A stretch of 33,983 bases of DNA from an uncultured Cellulomonas sp. (GTDB taxonomy: Bacteria; Actinomycetota; Actinomycetes; Actinomycetales; Cellulomonadaceae): positions 1 through 33,983 of the forward strand of contig NZ_CANLTL010000023.1 in assembly GCF_947494015.1 (NCBI RefSeq), written 5' to 3'. A model generated the notes under the pieces. That model saw only the letters and a list, made by a program, of their open reading frames with translations. It searched no databases and was not told the origin of the DNA. The position numbers and the translations under genes were made by a program. Below, piece by piece: positions 25,583 to 33,362 of the stretch; position 1 is the stretch's first letter; each line of letters starts with the position of its first letter.

Positions 25583-26673
25583 CACGCGGTCTCCCGGACC
25601 ACCAGCTCGACGTCCAGGACGATGCCGACGGCGTCCGGATCGCGCGCCAGCTCGGGCATCATCTGCGGCACCGGTCGACCCAGCCGGTGCACCAGCGCCT
25701 GGGCCATCAGCCGACCCTGGTCGGCGGTGCGCTGTCTGATCGTCGTCAGCGGCGGGTCCGAGACCGCAGCCATCTCGGCGTCGTCGAAGCCCACGACCGC
25801 CACGTCCTGCGGCACCCGCCGGCCCTCCGTCCGGAGCCCGTTGATCGCCCCCAGGGCCATCATGTCCGAGGCCACGAACAGTCCGTCGAGGTCGGGGCGC
25901 CGCCTCATCAGGGCGACTGCGGCAGCGGCACCACCCTGCGTGGTGAAGTCGCCCGTCTGCACCAGGTCGGCGTCGAACCGCGGACCCAGCCCCGCCCGGA
26001 AGCCCTCCAACCGGTCCACGCCGGCCGACATGTCCTGCGGCCCGGTCACCGTGCCCACCCGCGTCCGCCCGACCGCGGTCAGCCGCTCCGCCGCGAGCCG
26101 AGCACCTCGTCGGTTGTCGTGGTCGACGTAGGCGATGTCGACGCCGAGGCCGCCGACCATCGGCCGCCCGCCCACCACGAGAGGCACACCGGTGCCGGCG
26201 AGGCGCTCGACCGCGTGCAGTCCGGCGTGCTCGGAGATCACCAGCACCCCGTCCACGTGCCCACTGCGCACGGACCGCTCGACGCCGCCGATGTCGTCCG
26301 GCGTCTGCGCCATCGACAGCACCAGGCGCATGCCGCTGCGCGCCAGCTCGGTACTCACTCCCCGGACGATCGCCGCGAAGAACGGGTTGGAGAAGAAGCG
26401 CGTGCTGGACTCGGCGGCGACCAGGACCACCGCATCGGTGCGCCGTGTCACCAACGACCGAGCAGCCAGGTTGGGCACGTACCGCAGGTCCCGGATGGCC
26501 TGGTTCACCCGGTCCACCAGCACCCGGTCGACGAACGACGCCCCGTTGACCACACGGGACGCCGTCGCGCGCGACACCCCGGCGTGGTGGGCGACCTGCT
26601 CCAGGGTGATCCGGCCCCGACCGTGCGACCCGTCGACGGACCGCGCTCCCGGTGGCCCCGCTGGATCGGACAT
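25582..26673 (-). CDS. LacI-family transcriptional regulator, probably of the GH55-like gene
   Basis: This 363-residue regulator has a 21-residue N-terminal extension, then the helix-turn-helix (RITLEQVAHHAGVSRATASRVVNGASFVD) and the sugar-sensing domain (about residues 75-360) with typical VDGVLVISEHAGL, GLFVASDMMALGAINGLR and VAVVGFDDAEMAAVSDPPLTTIRQ segments. It converges on the secreted GH55-like gene, whose promoter carries a CelR-like palindrome, so a local repressor role is plausible. No copy of that palindrome is visible upstream of this gene. The inducer, perhaps a beta-glucan oligosaccharide, is inferred from context only. Confidence 0.92.
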   Translation of the reverse strand: MSDPAGPPGARSVDGSHGRGRITLEQVAHHAGVSRATASRVVNGASFVDRVLVDRVNQAIRDLRYVPNLAARSLVTRRTDAVVLVAAESSTRFFSNPFFAAIVRGVSTELARSGMRLVLSMAQTPDDIGGVERSVRSGHVDGVLVISEHAGLHAVERLAGTGVPLVVGGRPMVGGLGVDIAYVDHDNRRGARLAAERLTAVGRTRVGTVTGPQDMSAGVDRLEGFRAGLGPRFDADLVQTGDFTTQGGAAAAVALMRRRPDLDGLFVASDMMALGAINGLRTEGRRVPQDVAVVGFDDAEMAAVSDPPLTTIRQRTADQGRLMAQALVHRLGRPVPQMMPELARDPDAVGIVLDVELVVRETA

Positions 26674-26760
26674 CGGTCGTCATCCTAGGACGCTCGGGCC
26701 CGTGCCGATCTGCGGCGCCGGTCGTCCTCGGCGGGTCCAGACCCAGCTCCGCCGCCGAGC

Positions 26761-28354
26761 TCACCGTCCACCGGCGACCTCGGCGAGGTGGCGGCGCCAG
26801 CCGCCGGTCGCGGTGATGTCCCGGGCACGGGCGAGCGCGAGGGGTTCGCACAGGAACCCGCTGACGGTGGCGCCGTCGGCCAGGGCCACCGGACCGATCG
26901 CCATCGGCCAGGGGAGGGTGGCGACGAGATCGGCGAAGCCCGCCGGGGGGAGCGTCCACACCTCGATCTCGATCGCGGCCCCGCGGTGCGTCACCCGTTC
27001 CAGGCCCGGCTCGGGCGGCGTCGTCGCGAGCGCGTGCGGGCGGTAGCCGGGTGCCGTCGTGGTGGCCCGGACGAACGTGCCACCGCGCGCGGTGAGCTCG
27101 CCGTTGAGGGGCTGCCCGCGCAGGTGCGCCCCGACCACCGCCAGCGGCACGGCCCCCTCGGCCGCGGGCCTGTCCGCGTCGGCCGTGGGCAGGACCGCGT
27201 CGGCCGCGTCGACCGCGGGCACCCCCGCCGGCTCACCGGTGAGCAGCCGTCCGAGCTCGGCGAGCCGGGCGTCGCAGAACGCCGGTCCGACCAGCTGGAC
27301 GCCGAACGGGAGCCCGTCGACCTGCCCGGCCGGGACGGCCAGCGCCGCCAGGTCGAGCAGGTTGGCGAAGTTGGTGAACCGGCCGAGGTCGCTGTTGACG
27401 CCGACGGGGTCGGCGGCGACGTCGGCCAGCGTGGGGTGCTGCGTCGTGGTGGGGAGCAGCAGCGCGTCCACCGCGGACAGCTCGCTCGTCGCGGCCATCC
27501 GCAGCCGGTCGAGGGTCTCGAGGTGGCTGAACAGCGCGTGCGCGGGCAGATCGGCCGCCGCCCGGATGATCCGGCCGACGACGGGGTCGACGTCGTCGTG
27601 CCCGGCGTCGACGAAGGTCCCGACGGCGGCGTAGCGCGTGGCGACGAACGCGCCGTTGTAGAGCAGCCGCGCCGTCGTAGAGCAGCCGCGCCGCGGCGAG
27701 CAACGGGGCCACGTCCACCTCGACCGTCCGGACGCCGGCGTCGCGCAGGGCAGCGACCGCGCCTGCGAAGGCCTCGGCCCAGCCGGGGGCGAGGGGGCCG
27801 AGTGCCGCCGCCGCGGGGACGGCCACCACCCCGATCCCCGCAGTGGCCCGGACCGGCGCGCCGGTCCGGGCCAGCGGGTCCGTGCCGTCGGGTCCGGCGA
27901 GCGCGACCAGCACCCGTTCGGCGAGCGCGACGGTGCCCGCGAACACCGAGACGCAGTCCAGCGTGCGGCACGCGGGCACGACGCCGGTGACCGGCACCAG
28001 GCCGCGGGTCGGCTTGACGCCGACCAGGCCGTGCAGCGCCGCCGGTACCCGCCCGGATCCCGCGGTGTCGGTGCCGAGGGCGAGGTCGGCGATCCCCAGC
28101 GCGACCGCGACGGCCGAGCCGCTGCTGGACCCGCCGGAGATGCGGTCGGGTGCGGTCGCGTGCCGGACGGCGCCGTACGGGCTGCGGGTGCCGACCAGGC
28201 CGGTGGCGAACTGGTCGAGGTTCGTCGTGCCGAGCACCACCGCGCCGGCGTCCCGCAGCCGCGCCACGGCGGTCGCGTCGGCGGGCGCCGGACCGTCGGC
28301 GAACGAGGGGCACCCGGCGGTGGTCGGCGGCCCCGCCACCGCGATGTTGCCCTT
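26761..28354 (-). pseudogene. Allophanate hydrolase (AtzF-type amidase), N-terminally truncated and frameshifted
   Basis: The remnant aligns with AtzF-type allophanate hydrolases, which split allophanate to ammonia and carbon dioxide in urea catabolism. Retained are VAGPPTTAGCPSF, NLDQFATGLVGTRSPYG, the amidase-signature ISGGSSSGSAVAV and GTDTAGSGRVPAA (cis-Ser and nucleophile Ser), and the C-terminal domain (VVGAHLRGQPLNGELTARGG to GFLCEP). Everything before the KGNI segment, which corresponds to the catalytic-Lys KDNI motif, is missing, and the methyltransferase-derived repeat begins at the very next base (28355). A 19-bp tandem duplication at 27651-27688 shifts the frame; removing one unit restores LLYNGAFVATRYAAVGTF. 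No urea carboxylase gene is nearby. The gene is almost certainly dead. Confidence 0.88.
27651..27688. repeat. 19-bp tandem duplication inside the allophanate hydrolase pseudogene
   Basis: CGCCGTTGTAGAGCAGCCG (27651-27669) is followed immediately by CGCCGTCGTAGAGCAGCCG (27670-27688), differing at one base. Because 19 is not a multiple of three, the duplication destroys the reading frame. Confidence 0.93.
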
Positions 28355-28486
28355 GGGCGCCGTCGGCGTCCCGGTCGCCCAGCTCGAGTCGGCGACGTTC
28401 GACTGGGTGCGGGATGTCGACGCCGACGCGGTGCGCGGGTGCGTCGGGACGCACCTGGGCGTCACCACGCTGCCGGACGACGAGCG
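28355..28486 (+). repeat. 132-bp direct repeat, copy B (methyltransferase fragment)
   Basis: This is an isolated fragment of a methyltransferase gene that reads AVGVPVAQLESATFDWV then VDADAVRGCVGTHLGVTTLPDDER without the frameshift seen in copy A (23121-23253). No upstream part of a methyltransferase is present; the fragment abuts the truncated amidase directly. Weak similarity to copy A continues for perhaps another 25 bp on the right. Confidence 0.9.
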
Positions 28487-28821
28487 AGCAAGGCCCCGTG
28501 GACCGGCGCACCCCCCGCGCGAGATCTCACGAGTTGGCCTGCGCTGGGTTCCCCACCGACGGCTCGACCAGGTAGGTGGGGGACTCGGACACGCCGTGTG
28601 CGACTACGAGGACTCGGCTGAGTGCACTGGGACCCCACAGCGGCCACCGGGATGCGCTGAGGGACACCTTCCCGCGACAGGTCTGTCGCAGCAGGTGCTC
28701 TCGCCCCCAGCGCAACGGCTTCGCGTATCTGGCGCACGCGCACGCGCGACCGGCGGCATGAGCGTGCGGTTCTCCGTGCAAGGAGAGTGCGGCAGGCTGT
28801 CCCGATGCGCACGGTGCCGAC
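28487..28821. other. Gap without a convincing gene
   Basis: These 335 bp lie between repeat copy B and the next supported gene. Open frames exist on both strands, but none shows a ribosome binding site, a recognisable domain or a consistent codon pattern. A short hairpin (CCCCACC with GGTGGGG, about 28551-28581) and the first copy of the dispersed GCGGCATGAGCG motif (28753-28764) are the only structure seen. It looks like a junction or decayed sequence. Confidence 0.6.
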
Positions 28822-29208
28822 GTGAGGATCTGGCGGCGCAGGCCCGTCGTCGAGCACGACTTTGGCCCGGAGTTCGAACCGTTCCGTGATGGCCTCATGG
28901 TCCTCACCCAGGACGGTCGGCCACTGGGCCATGTGGCGACCTCGCTGGGGCAGTTCCGGACGCCCTTCGCCCCGCTCACCCCGCAACCGTGGATCTGGCT
29001 CGTCGTCGTCTGGGCCGACGGCGTGAAGGAACGTGCGGTCGAGGACTACCCACCCTGGAGCTACGTCGCGGAGATCCGCCAGGGCTACCTCGAGTGGCCG
29101 GGCACCAGCCGCACCGACCGAGCGGGTCGCTACCAGATCGAATGGGTCGCTCCTGAGCAGGCACACGCAGAACGCGAGCGGCTCGGCATCCGCCCCGAGG
29201 ACTCTTGA
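28822..29208 (+). CDS. Conserved hypothetical protein
   Basis: This 128-residue soluble protein has good actinobacterial codon usage. It begins at a GTG (28822) without a clear ribosome binding site. Notable segments are FAPLTPQPWIWLVVVWADGVKERAVEDYPPWSYVAEIRQGYLEW and a charged C-terminal helix (EQAHAERERLGIRPEDS). I recall similar small tryptophan-rich proteins in other actinobacteria but know no function. It is the first gene of the accessory stretch that carries the dispersed intergenic motif. Confidence 0.68.
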   Translation: MRIWRRRPVVEHDFGPEFEPFRDGLMVLTQDGRPLGHVATSLGQFRTPFAPLTPQPWIWLVVVWADGVKERAVEDYPPWSYVAEIRQGYLEWPGTSRTDRAGRYQIEWVAPEQAHAERERLGIRPEDS

Positions 29209-29363
29209 GCCAAGGCCGAGCGCTCTCGATTTCCTCGGCAGGCGGTCCGGTCGGCGGCAGATCCGGGCGAGCGCAGCCGCCCTCACCGCGGCATGAGCGA
29301 GCGGCGCGAGCAGCCGTTCTGGCTTGTGCCGTTACGCGACGTGGCAGTTCTCGATGGCCCCGG

Positions 29364-30139
29364 TCAGGCGAAGCCGCCGTTGCTGTTGAGGAGCTGGCCG
29401 GTAATCCATCCCCCCTGAGTTGAGCAGAGGAACGTGACGAGGTCCGCGGTGTCAGCCGGCGTGCCGAGGCGGCCGAGCGGAGTCTGCGTCGCGCCAGCGG
29501 TGCGTATGGCGTCGGACATCCATCCTGTGTCGATCGGACCTGGGTTGATGACGTTGGCGCGGACTCCGAGATGGGCCAGTTCGAATGCAGCGGCCAACGT
29601 AATGCGGTCCAACGCGGCCTTGCTGGCGCCGTAGGGCAAGTTGCCGACCGTGTGGTCGGAGGTGAGCGCGATGATGCGTCGGCGTGCGTCCTCGCCCATG
29701 GCGTGCCTGGCGAACGCCCGGATGAGTAACCAGGGTGCTCGGGCGTTGACCGCGAAGTGAGGTCGAAGCTCTCGACGTTGGTGTCGAGGATCCCACTGGC
29801 GACCGATTCGCAGTGACACATCACGAGCGCTTGGACATCGCCAAAGGTTTGCACGGCACGGTCGAACACCTGGTCCGCAACTTCCGGGTCCGCCAAATCG
29901 GCCTCGATCGCGACCGCTCTCGCTCCCGCCACCCGCAGTTCCTCGACGATGGCCTCGGTGGATCCAGGTTCGCCACCCCACGGCATGCGCGCGTCGTAGG
30001 GGGAGTAGTACGTGAAAACGATGTCCCAGCCGTCCAATGCCAGGCCACGAGCGACTCCAGCGCCGATGCCCCTGGTTCGACCGACTCCGGTGACTAGAGC
30101 GACCGGTCGTCGTCCCCACTCGTCAAAGTTCCTCGTCAT
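29364..30139 (-). pseudogene. Short-chain dehydrogenase/reductase with one frameshift
   Basis: The classical SDR fold is complete once a single frameshift is bridged. The N-terminal frame, starting at ATG 30139, has the Rossmann motif VALVTGVGRTRGIGAGVA and continues to VESFDL. The second frame resumes with HFAVNARAPWLLIRAF and contains the catalytic Ser (ALTSDH), Tyr-x3-Lys (YGASK) and the C-terminal GRLGTPADTADLVTFL. One base appears to be missing near 29757-29762 (CTCACTTCG where CTCCACTTCG would read through). It resembles 3-oxoacyl-ACP-reductase-like SDRs; the substrate is unknown. It could be a genuine pseudogene or a sequencing error. It is the only complete gene on the minus strand in this accessory stretch. 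Confidence 0.82.
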
Positions 30140-30313
30140 CCCTTGAGTGTCGCCGAGGTCAGCATGCCGAGTCGCGGAGTGGGCGCGCCGCCGCCGTTGC
30201 ACGGTCATCGGCACGAGCGCGGAGCCGACCGGTGGGGGACGCGCGGCGCCGGGAGCCGACGACCGCGTCGCGGCATGTGCGGATGGGCAAGGTCTACGTG
30301 CGAGGGTGTCGGC

Positions 30314-30523
30314 GTGTGGCGGGCAATCGGGAAGACATGGAGCCGTTGGCGGCGGCAGCACGCTAGCCAAGTTCCGTACGGCGACTGCCCTCTTTGTGAC
30401 CACGACTGGCGCGAGCACCACCCCGAACAAGGATGCGGCGAGTGCTCATACGAGATCGAGCATCGCGAGCCCGGCGCTCCTGAATCGGTCTGTCGCCGGG
30501 CAGCGCCCGGCTGGACCTGGTGA
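30314..30523 (+). CDS. Small zinc-ribbon-like protein
   Basis: This 69-residue protein has a basic N-terminus (VWRAIGKTWSRWRRQHASQ) followed by CPLC, then CGEC, an EIEHREPG segment and a fifth cysteine. This is a Cys-rich layout I associate with small actinobacterial zinc-binding proteins of unknown role. The GTG at 30314 is the best start; the open frame extends to 30143, but the upstream part looks non-coding and contains a dispersed-motif copy at 30270. Zinc binding is inferred from the cysteine spacing only. Confidence 0.5.
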   Translation: MWRAIGKTWSRWRRQHASQVPYGDCPLCDHDWREHHPEQGCGECSYEIEHREPGAPESVCRRAAPGWTW

Positions 30524-30752
30524 AGAGGCGCGACCACCGGTGCCGCGCGCGACCTGCGGCACGTGCGGATGCGGGTCTGGGCGCTCGGGTGGCGCGGCTG
30601 GGTGCCCGTGCCTGGGTATCGGCGCCGCCGAGATTCCGCGCCATGTCGAAGGGCGTCCCGGCGAGTTCGGGCGGTTACGGTGCTCACCTCCGCGCGAGAC
30701 CTGCCGATGGGGAGCCACGACGTGCTCCGCGCATTGTTGAGAGGACCTACCG

Positions 30753-31172
30753 GTGAGCCCGACCCGCTTGACCTTCATTGCCGCCCCGCTCGTGGCGATC
30801 GTCGCTCTCGCGGGTTGCGCACTCGGTGACGAGCCGGCAGTCGGCGCAGCGGCCGGACACGTGACCATGACCGATGCTCACGCGGCCACCCTCCGCATCT
30901 GCCACGCCGCGCTCGCCCTCGAGCACAACACCTTCGTCGAGTTCGACTGGAACACTGCCTACGAGTCAGCGGCCAACATGGACCTGGACGTGGGGCTCGT
31001 TCAGGACGAAGACGTCCGTGCAGCTGCTCAGCTCGCAATCGACACGGTGCCGGACCTGCTCGAGGACGAGAGCCTGAGCGACGACGCCTTCATCGAGGCC
31101 ATCGTCCCCGTCATGAGCGGCTTCTACTCCGCGTGTGACGAGTGGGCGGCCGATCACCTCTACGACGAGTGA
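30753..31172 (+). CDS. Hypothetical lipoprotein
   Basis: This 139-residue exported protein starts at GTG 30753 behind a GAGAGGA ribosome binding site. The signal peptide MSPTRLTFIAAPLVAIVALAGC carries a clear lipobox (LAGC), with the lipidated Cys at residue 22. The mature part is strongly acidic (DLDVGLVQDEDVRAAAQL, LLEDESLSDDAFIEAI), probably helical, and has two further cysteines (RICHAAL, YSACDEW) that could form a disulfide. No family is recognised. A small hairpin follows the stop codon. Confidence 0.75.
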   Translation: MSPTRLTFIAAPLVAIVALAGCALGDEPAVGAAAGHVTMTDAHAATLRICHAALALEHNTFVEFDWNTAYESAANMDLDVGLVQDEDVRAAAQLAIDTVPDLLEDESLSDDAFIEAIVPVMSGFYSACDEWAADHLYDE

Positions 31173-31179
31173 CCGTCCA

Positions 31180-31201
31180 GCCGGCGCCACCCAGCGCCGG
31201 C
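31180..31201 (+). terminator. Hairpin after the lipoprotein gene
   Basis: GCCGGCGC (31180-31187) pairs with GCGCCGGC (31194-31201) across a 6-base loop, 7 bp after the stop codon. Confidence 0.6.
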
Positions 31202-31388
31202 GGCAGCGAGTCGCTAGCAACGGACGTGACAGCGGCATGTCCGGATGCTGCCCGACGAGCACGCGGGAGCATGAGTGCCGACGCGCCATGACGTAACCTC
31301 GCCAGGCGCCCCGGATGTCCCGACAAGAAGCGGGCGCAGTGACTCTCGATCGGCGCAGATCTCGCGAGTAAGAGCAGGAGGCCCGAAC

Positions 31389-31994
31389 GTGCCTCGACCT
31401 GAGTTCAAGGCCGCTGTCAAGTCCTGCCGCGCGGAATTGTCGGCGAGAGGTTTCAAGTTGGTGGCGTCAGGCGGGTACCGCCTGGGGGCCGTACCGGTTC
31501 AGGCCCGTCTCGGGCGGCCCCCTTGGGTGACCGGTGACCCGCCGTACCACTGGCAGTTGTTCTTCATGAGTCCAGATGCCGTCTGGGTGCCGCGCGATGG
31601 CCTGACGGGCGAGGTGGTGTACGCCTACCGGCAAGACCAGCAGTCAAAGCCCGCTCTCGACTACTACCCGGTAGACACGGCCGAGGGCGTCGACCTGTTC
31701 TTGGAAGACTTTCGCCGGTACACGCTCCACCTACTCGACGGGGCGACGTCGGGTGACGCGCTGATAGGCATGCTCTTGCGCCGCGAGACCGCGCCCCCGG
31801 GTGGCTGGGGCAAGGGTCAGCGGAAGAACGAGACCGGGTTGGCGCGAGTCGTCCTGTCGATCGCGACGGCGTACGGCGTTCGCGACGCGTACCTTGAGCA
31901 AGCCGCCGCGATCTTGCGGGCCGAGTTGACCGAGTCCCCACAGCGCAGGGACCGGGCACAAGAGCTAGCCGCGCGCGAGGGGTTGTCTCTCTAG
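31389..31994 (+). CDS. Hypothetical protein
   Basis: This 201-residue soluble protein starts at GTG 31389, directly supported by a strong AGGAGG ribosome binding site 7 bp upstream. It starts MPRPEFKAAVKSCRAELSARGFKLVASGGYRLG; the middle part has HWQLFFMSPDAVWVP and RQDQQSKPALDYYP; the C-terminal third is helical (AYLEQAAAILRAELTESPQRRDRAQELAAREG). The beginning loosely resembles DUF4304-type proteins, but I do not claim membership. The function is unknown. Confidence 0.75.
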   Translation: MPRPEFKAAVKSCRAELSARGFKLVASGGYRLGAVPVQARLGRPPWVTGDPPYHWQLFFMSPDAVWVPRDGLTGEVVYAYRQDQQSKPALDYYPVDTAEGVDLFLEDFRRYTLHLLDGATSGDALIGMLLRRETAPPGGWGKGQRKNETGLARVVLSIATAYGVRDAYLEQAAAILRAELTESPQRRDRAQELAAREGLSL

Positions 31995-32086
31995 CAGTAC
32001 GCCAGCACTTGCGCCGCGGGCGAACCCCGCCAGCACGCGGACGGCGGCATGAGCGTACGACGGGCGAGCTGCGCGACGATGGACGA

Positions 32087-32572
32087 GTGACCCGCGACGC
32101 CGATCTCGATCCGCTGCCTGTCGATGAGATAACCACCGAGCTACGTCAGTTCGCCGGCACTCTTGGCGGCAGCCTCGTCGGCGTCGCAGCCGTTGGCCGT
32201 GAGCGTGCGGAAGACGCTGGCGTCGTGGAAGGTGCCGACGTAGTGCCTCAACACCACGATGCAGTTGGCGTGTGGTGGGAGCACTCATCGGAGGACATCG
32301 TCGTCGGCATAGGCCAAGCGCCGGGCTGGGAGCTTCCCCGCTCGGCTGGCAGCGTCGATGTGGTGCGGGCGATCGTTGAGGAGGCCATCGCTGGCCGAGT
32401 GGAGGTCGGGCGGGGCCGAGGGATCACGACGTACAGGGTGCGGACGTCCGACGGTGTGGTCCGCGAGGACACGCACGAGGGGCTTGCTGGATTCCTGCTC
32501 TCCATGCCTTGGAAGCCGCGGATGCGCTGGAAGAAGGCTGCGCCGTACTCGTTCAATGCCGTTGGCGAGTAG
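32087..32572 (+). CDS. Hypothetical protein
   Basis: This is a protein of about 161 residues starting at GTG 32087 (VTRDADLDPLPVDEITTELRQFAGTLGG). A longer frame reaches 32009 but runs through a copy of the dispersed motif, which argues for the shorter start. The core VGVWWEHSSEDIVVGIGQAPGWELP and the RGRGITTYRVRTSDGVVRED stretch suggest a small alpha/beta protein with no recognised family. The ribosome binding site is weak. Confidence 0.65.
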   Translation: MTRDADLDPLPVDEITTELRQFAGTLGGSLVGVAAVGRERAEDAGVVEGADVVPQHHDAVGVWWEHSSEDIVVGIGQAPGWELPRSAGSVDVVRAIVEEAIAGRVEVGRGRGITTYRVRTSDGVVREDTHEGLAGFLLSMPWKPRMRWKKAAPYSFNAVGE

Positions 32573-32707
32573 CCCAGACAGCAAATTTTTCGGCGGGACG
32601 CACCGACACAGACGCCGGAGCCCACGGGCGCTCACCTCGACGTGTCCTGCTCGACTCGCCTGCTGCTCGCAGCGTTCCGGGCATCTGACATCTCATAGGG
32701 TCGCCGA

Positions 32708-33223
32708 ATGGATTCAGAGGTCGTCGTGCGTAGCGCTCGTCTGGACGACGCCTTCGCGCTGGCGCGTGTGCACGTCGGGACGTGGCGAGAGACGTATCGG
32801 GGCGTCATGCGGGACGTAGTTCTCGAAGCCCCCGACTTCATCGCGAGGCGCGAGCAGTTCCGGACCACCGTGCTGTCCGACGCGCGCTTCGACGGCGGGG
32901 TCGCAGTTGCTGAACGCGACGACGAGATAGTCGGCATTGCGCTGGCGGGACCTGCCACTGGCGACGACGCCCGACGGGTGACGCAGTTGTACGTGCTCTA
33001 CACGTACTTGGCCGTGCATGGCTCGGGGGTCGGCTCGGCGCTGCTCGCGGCAGTCTTCAACGAGCGCACGTCGTCGGCGCTCTGGGTGGCGGAGCCCAAC
33101 TCTCGTGCTCATGCCTTCTACCGCAAGCATGGTTTCGTGCGGGACGGGACGATCAAGGTCGATGACGGCGTGCTCGAGGTCCGGATGGTGCGGCCCGCCG
33201 GGGTGTCGGCCTCGACATCCTGA
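32708..33223 (+). CDS. GNAT family N-acetyltransferase
   Basis: This 171-residue acetyl-CoA-dependent transferase starts with VVVRSARLDDAFALARVHVGTWRETYRG, typical of the GNAT family. The acetyl-CoA-binding motif A is in VLYTYLAVHGSGVGSALLAAVF, a slightly degenerate version of the Q/R-x-x-G-x-G/A loop. The C-terminus has the usual LWVAEPNSRAHAFYRKHGFVRDG. The substrate cannot be predicted; relatives modify small molecules or protein N-termini. It stands alone, with another GNAT of a different subgroup 139 bp downstream. Confidence 0.92.
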   Translation: MDSEVVVRSARLDDAFALARVHVGTWRETYRGVMRDVVLEAPDFIARREQFRTTVLSDARFDGGVAVAERDDEIVGIALAGPATGDDARRVTQLYVLYTYLAVHGSGVGSALLAAVFNERTSSALWVAEPNSRAHAFYRKHGFVRDGTIKVDDGVLEVRMVRPAGVSASTS

Positions 33224-33322
33224 TCGCTCGCCCGTCGACATGACGCGAGATTCCGGCATGGCCAGCGCCGACCGTGGCAGCCGCAGGCACCGCCGCACGT
33301 GCGAATGCTGGAGAGGCGCGTC

Positions 33323-33343
33323 GACCACGCAGGCTGCGTGGTC
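33323..33343 (+). terminator. Hairpin between the two GNAT genes
   Basis: GACCACGCA (33323-33331) pairs perfectly with TGCGTGGTC (33335-33343) across a 3-base loop. It lies 99 bp after the first GNAT gene and 19 bp before the second, so it could terminate the first or sit in the leader of the second. Confidence 0.45.
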
Positions 33344-33362
33344 CTCGGTGCACGATGGCCCG

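Larger units (their letters stand above)
28753..33307 (+). repeat. Dispersed intergenic motif family (7 copies), consensus GCGGCAYGNGCG
   Basis: Copies all in the plus orientation: 28753-28764, 29288-29299, 30270-30285, 30556-30571, 31232-31247, 32044-32055 and 33292-33307. Longer copies read GCGGCATGTGCGGATG, GCGGCACGTGCGGATG, GCGGCATGTCCGGATG and GCCGCACGTGCGAATG. All are between genes, usually 33-80 bp after a stop codon. They are not seen between genes in the first 28 kb. The span given covers the family, not a continuous element. Confidence 0.65.

Noticed and set aside
28527-28979. Minus-strand frame ending PTYLVEPSVGNPAQANS
   Set aside because: It overlaps the better supported plus-strand hypothetical gene, its N-terminal half is antisense to that gene, and no family or ribosome binding site is visible.
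29217-29226. CelR-like GAGCGCTC near 29217
   Set aside because: Only an 8-bp palindrome, located just after a stop codon in a convergent gap, so no regulatory position.
28753-33307. Canonical integron attC sites
   Set aside because: I looked for GTTRRRY / RYYYAAC core pairs around the dispersed motif and found none. The cassette idea is kept only as a hypothesis based on layout.
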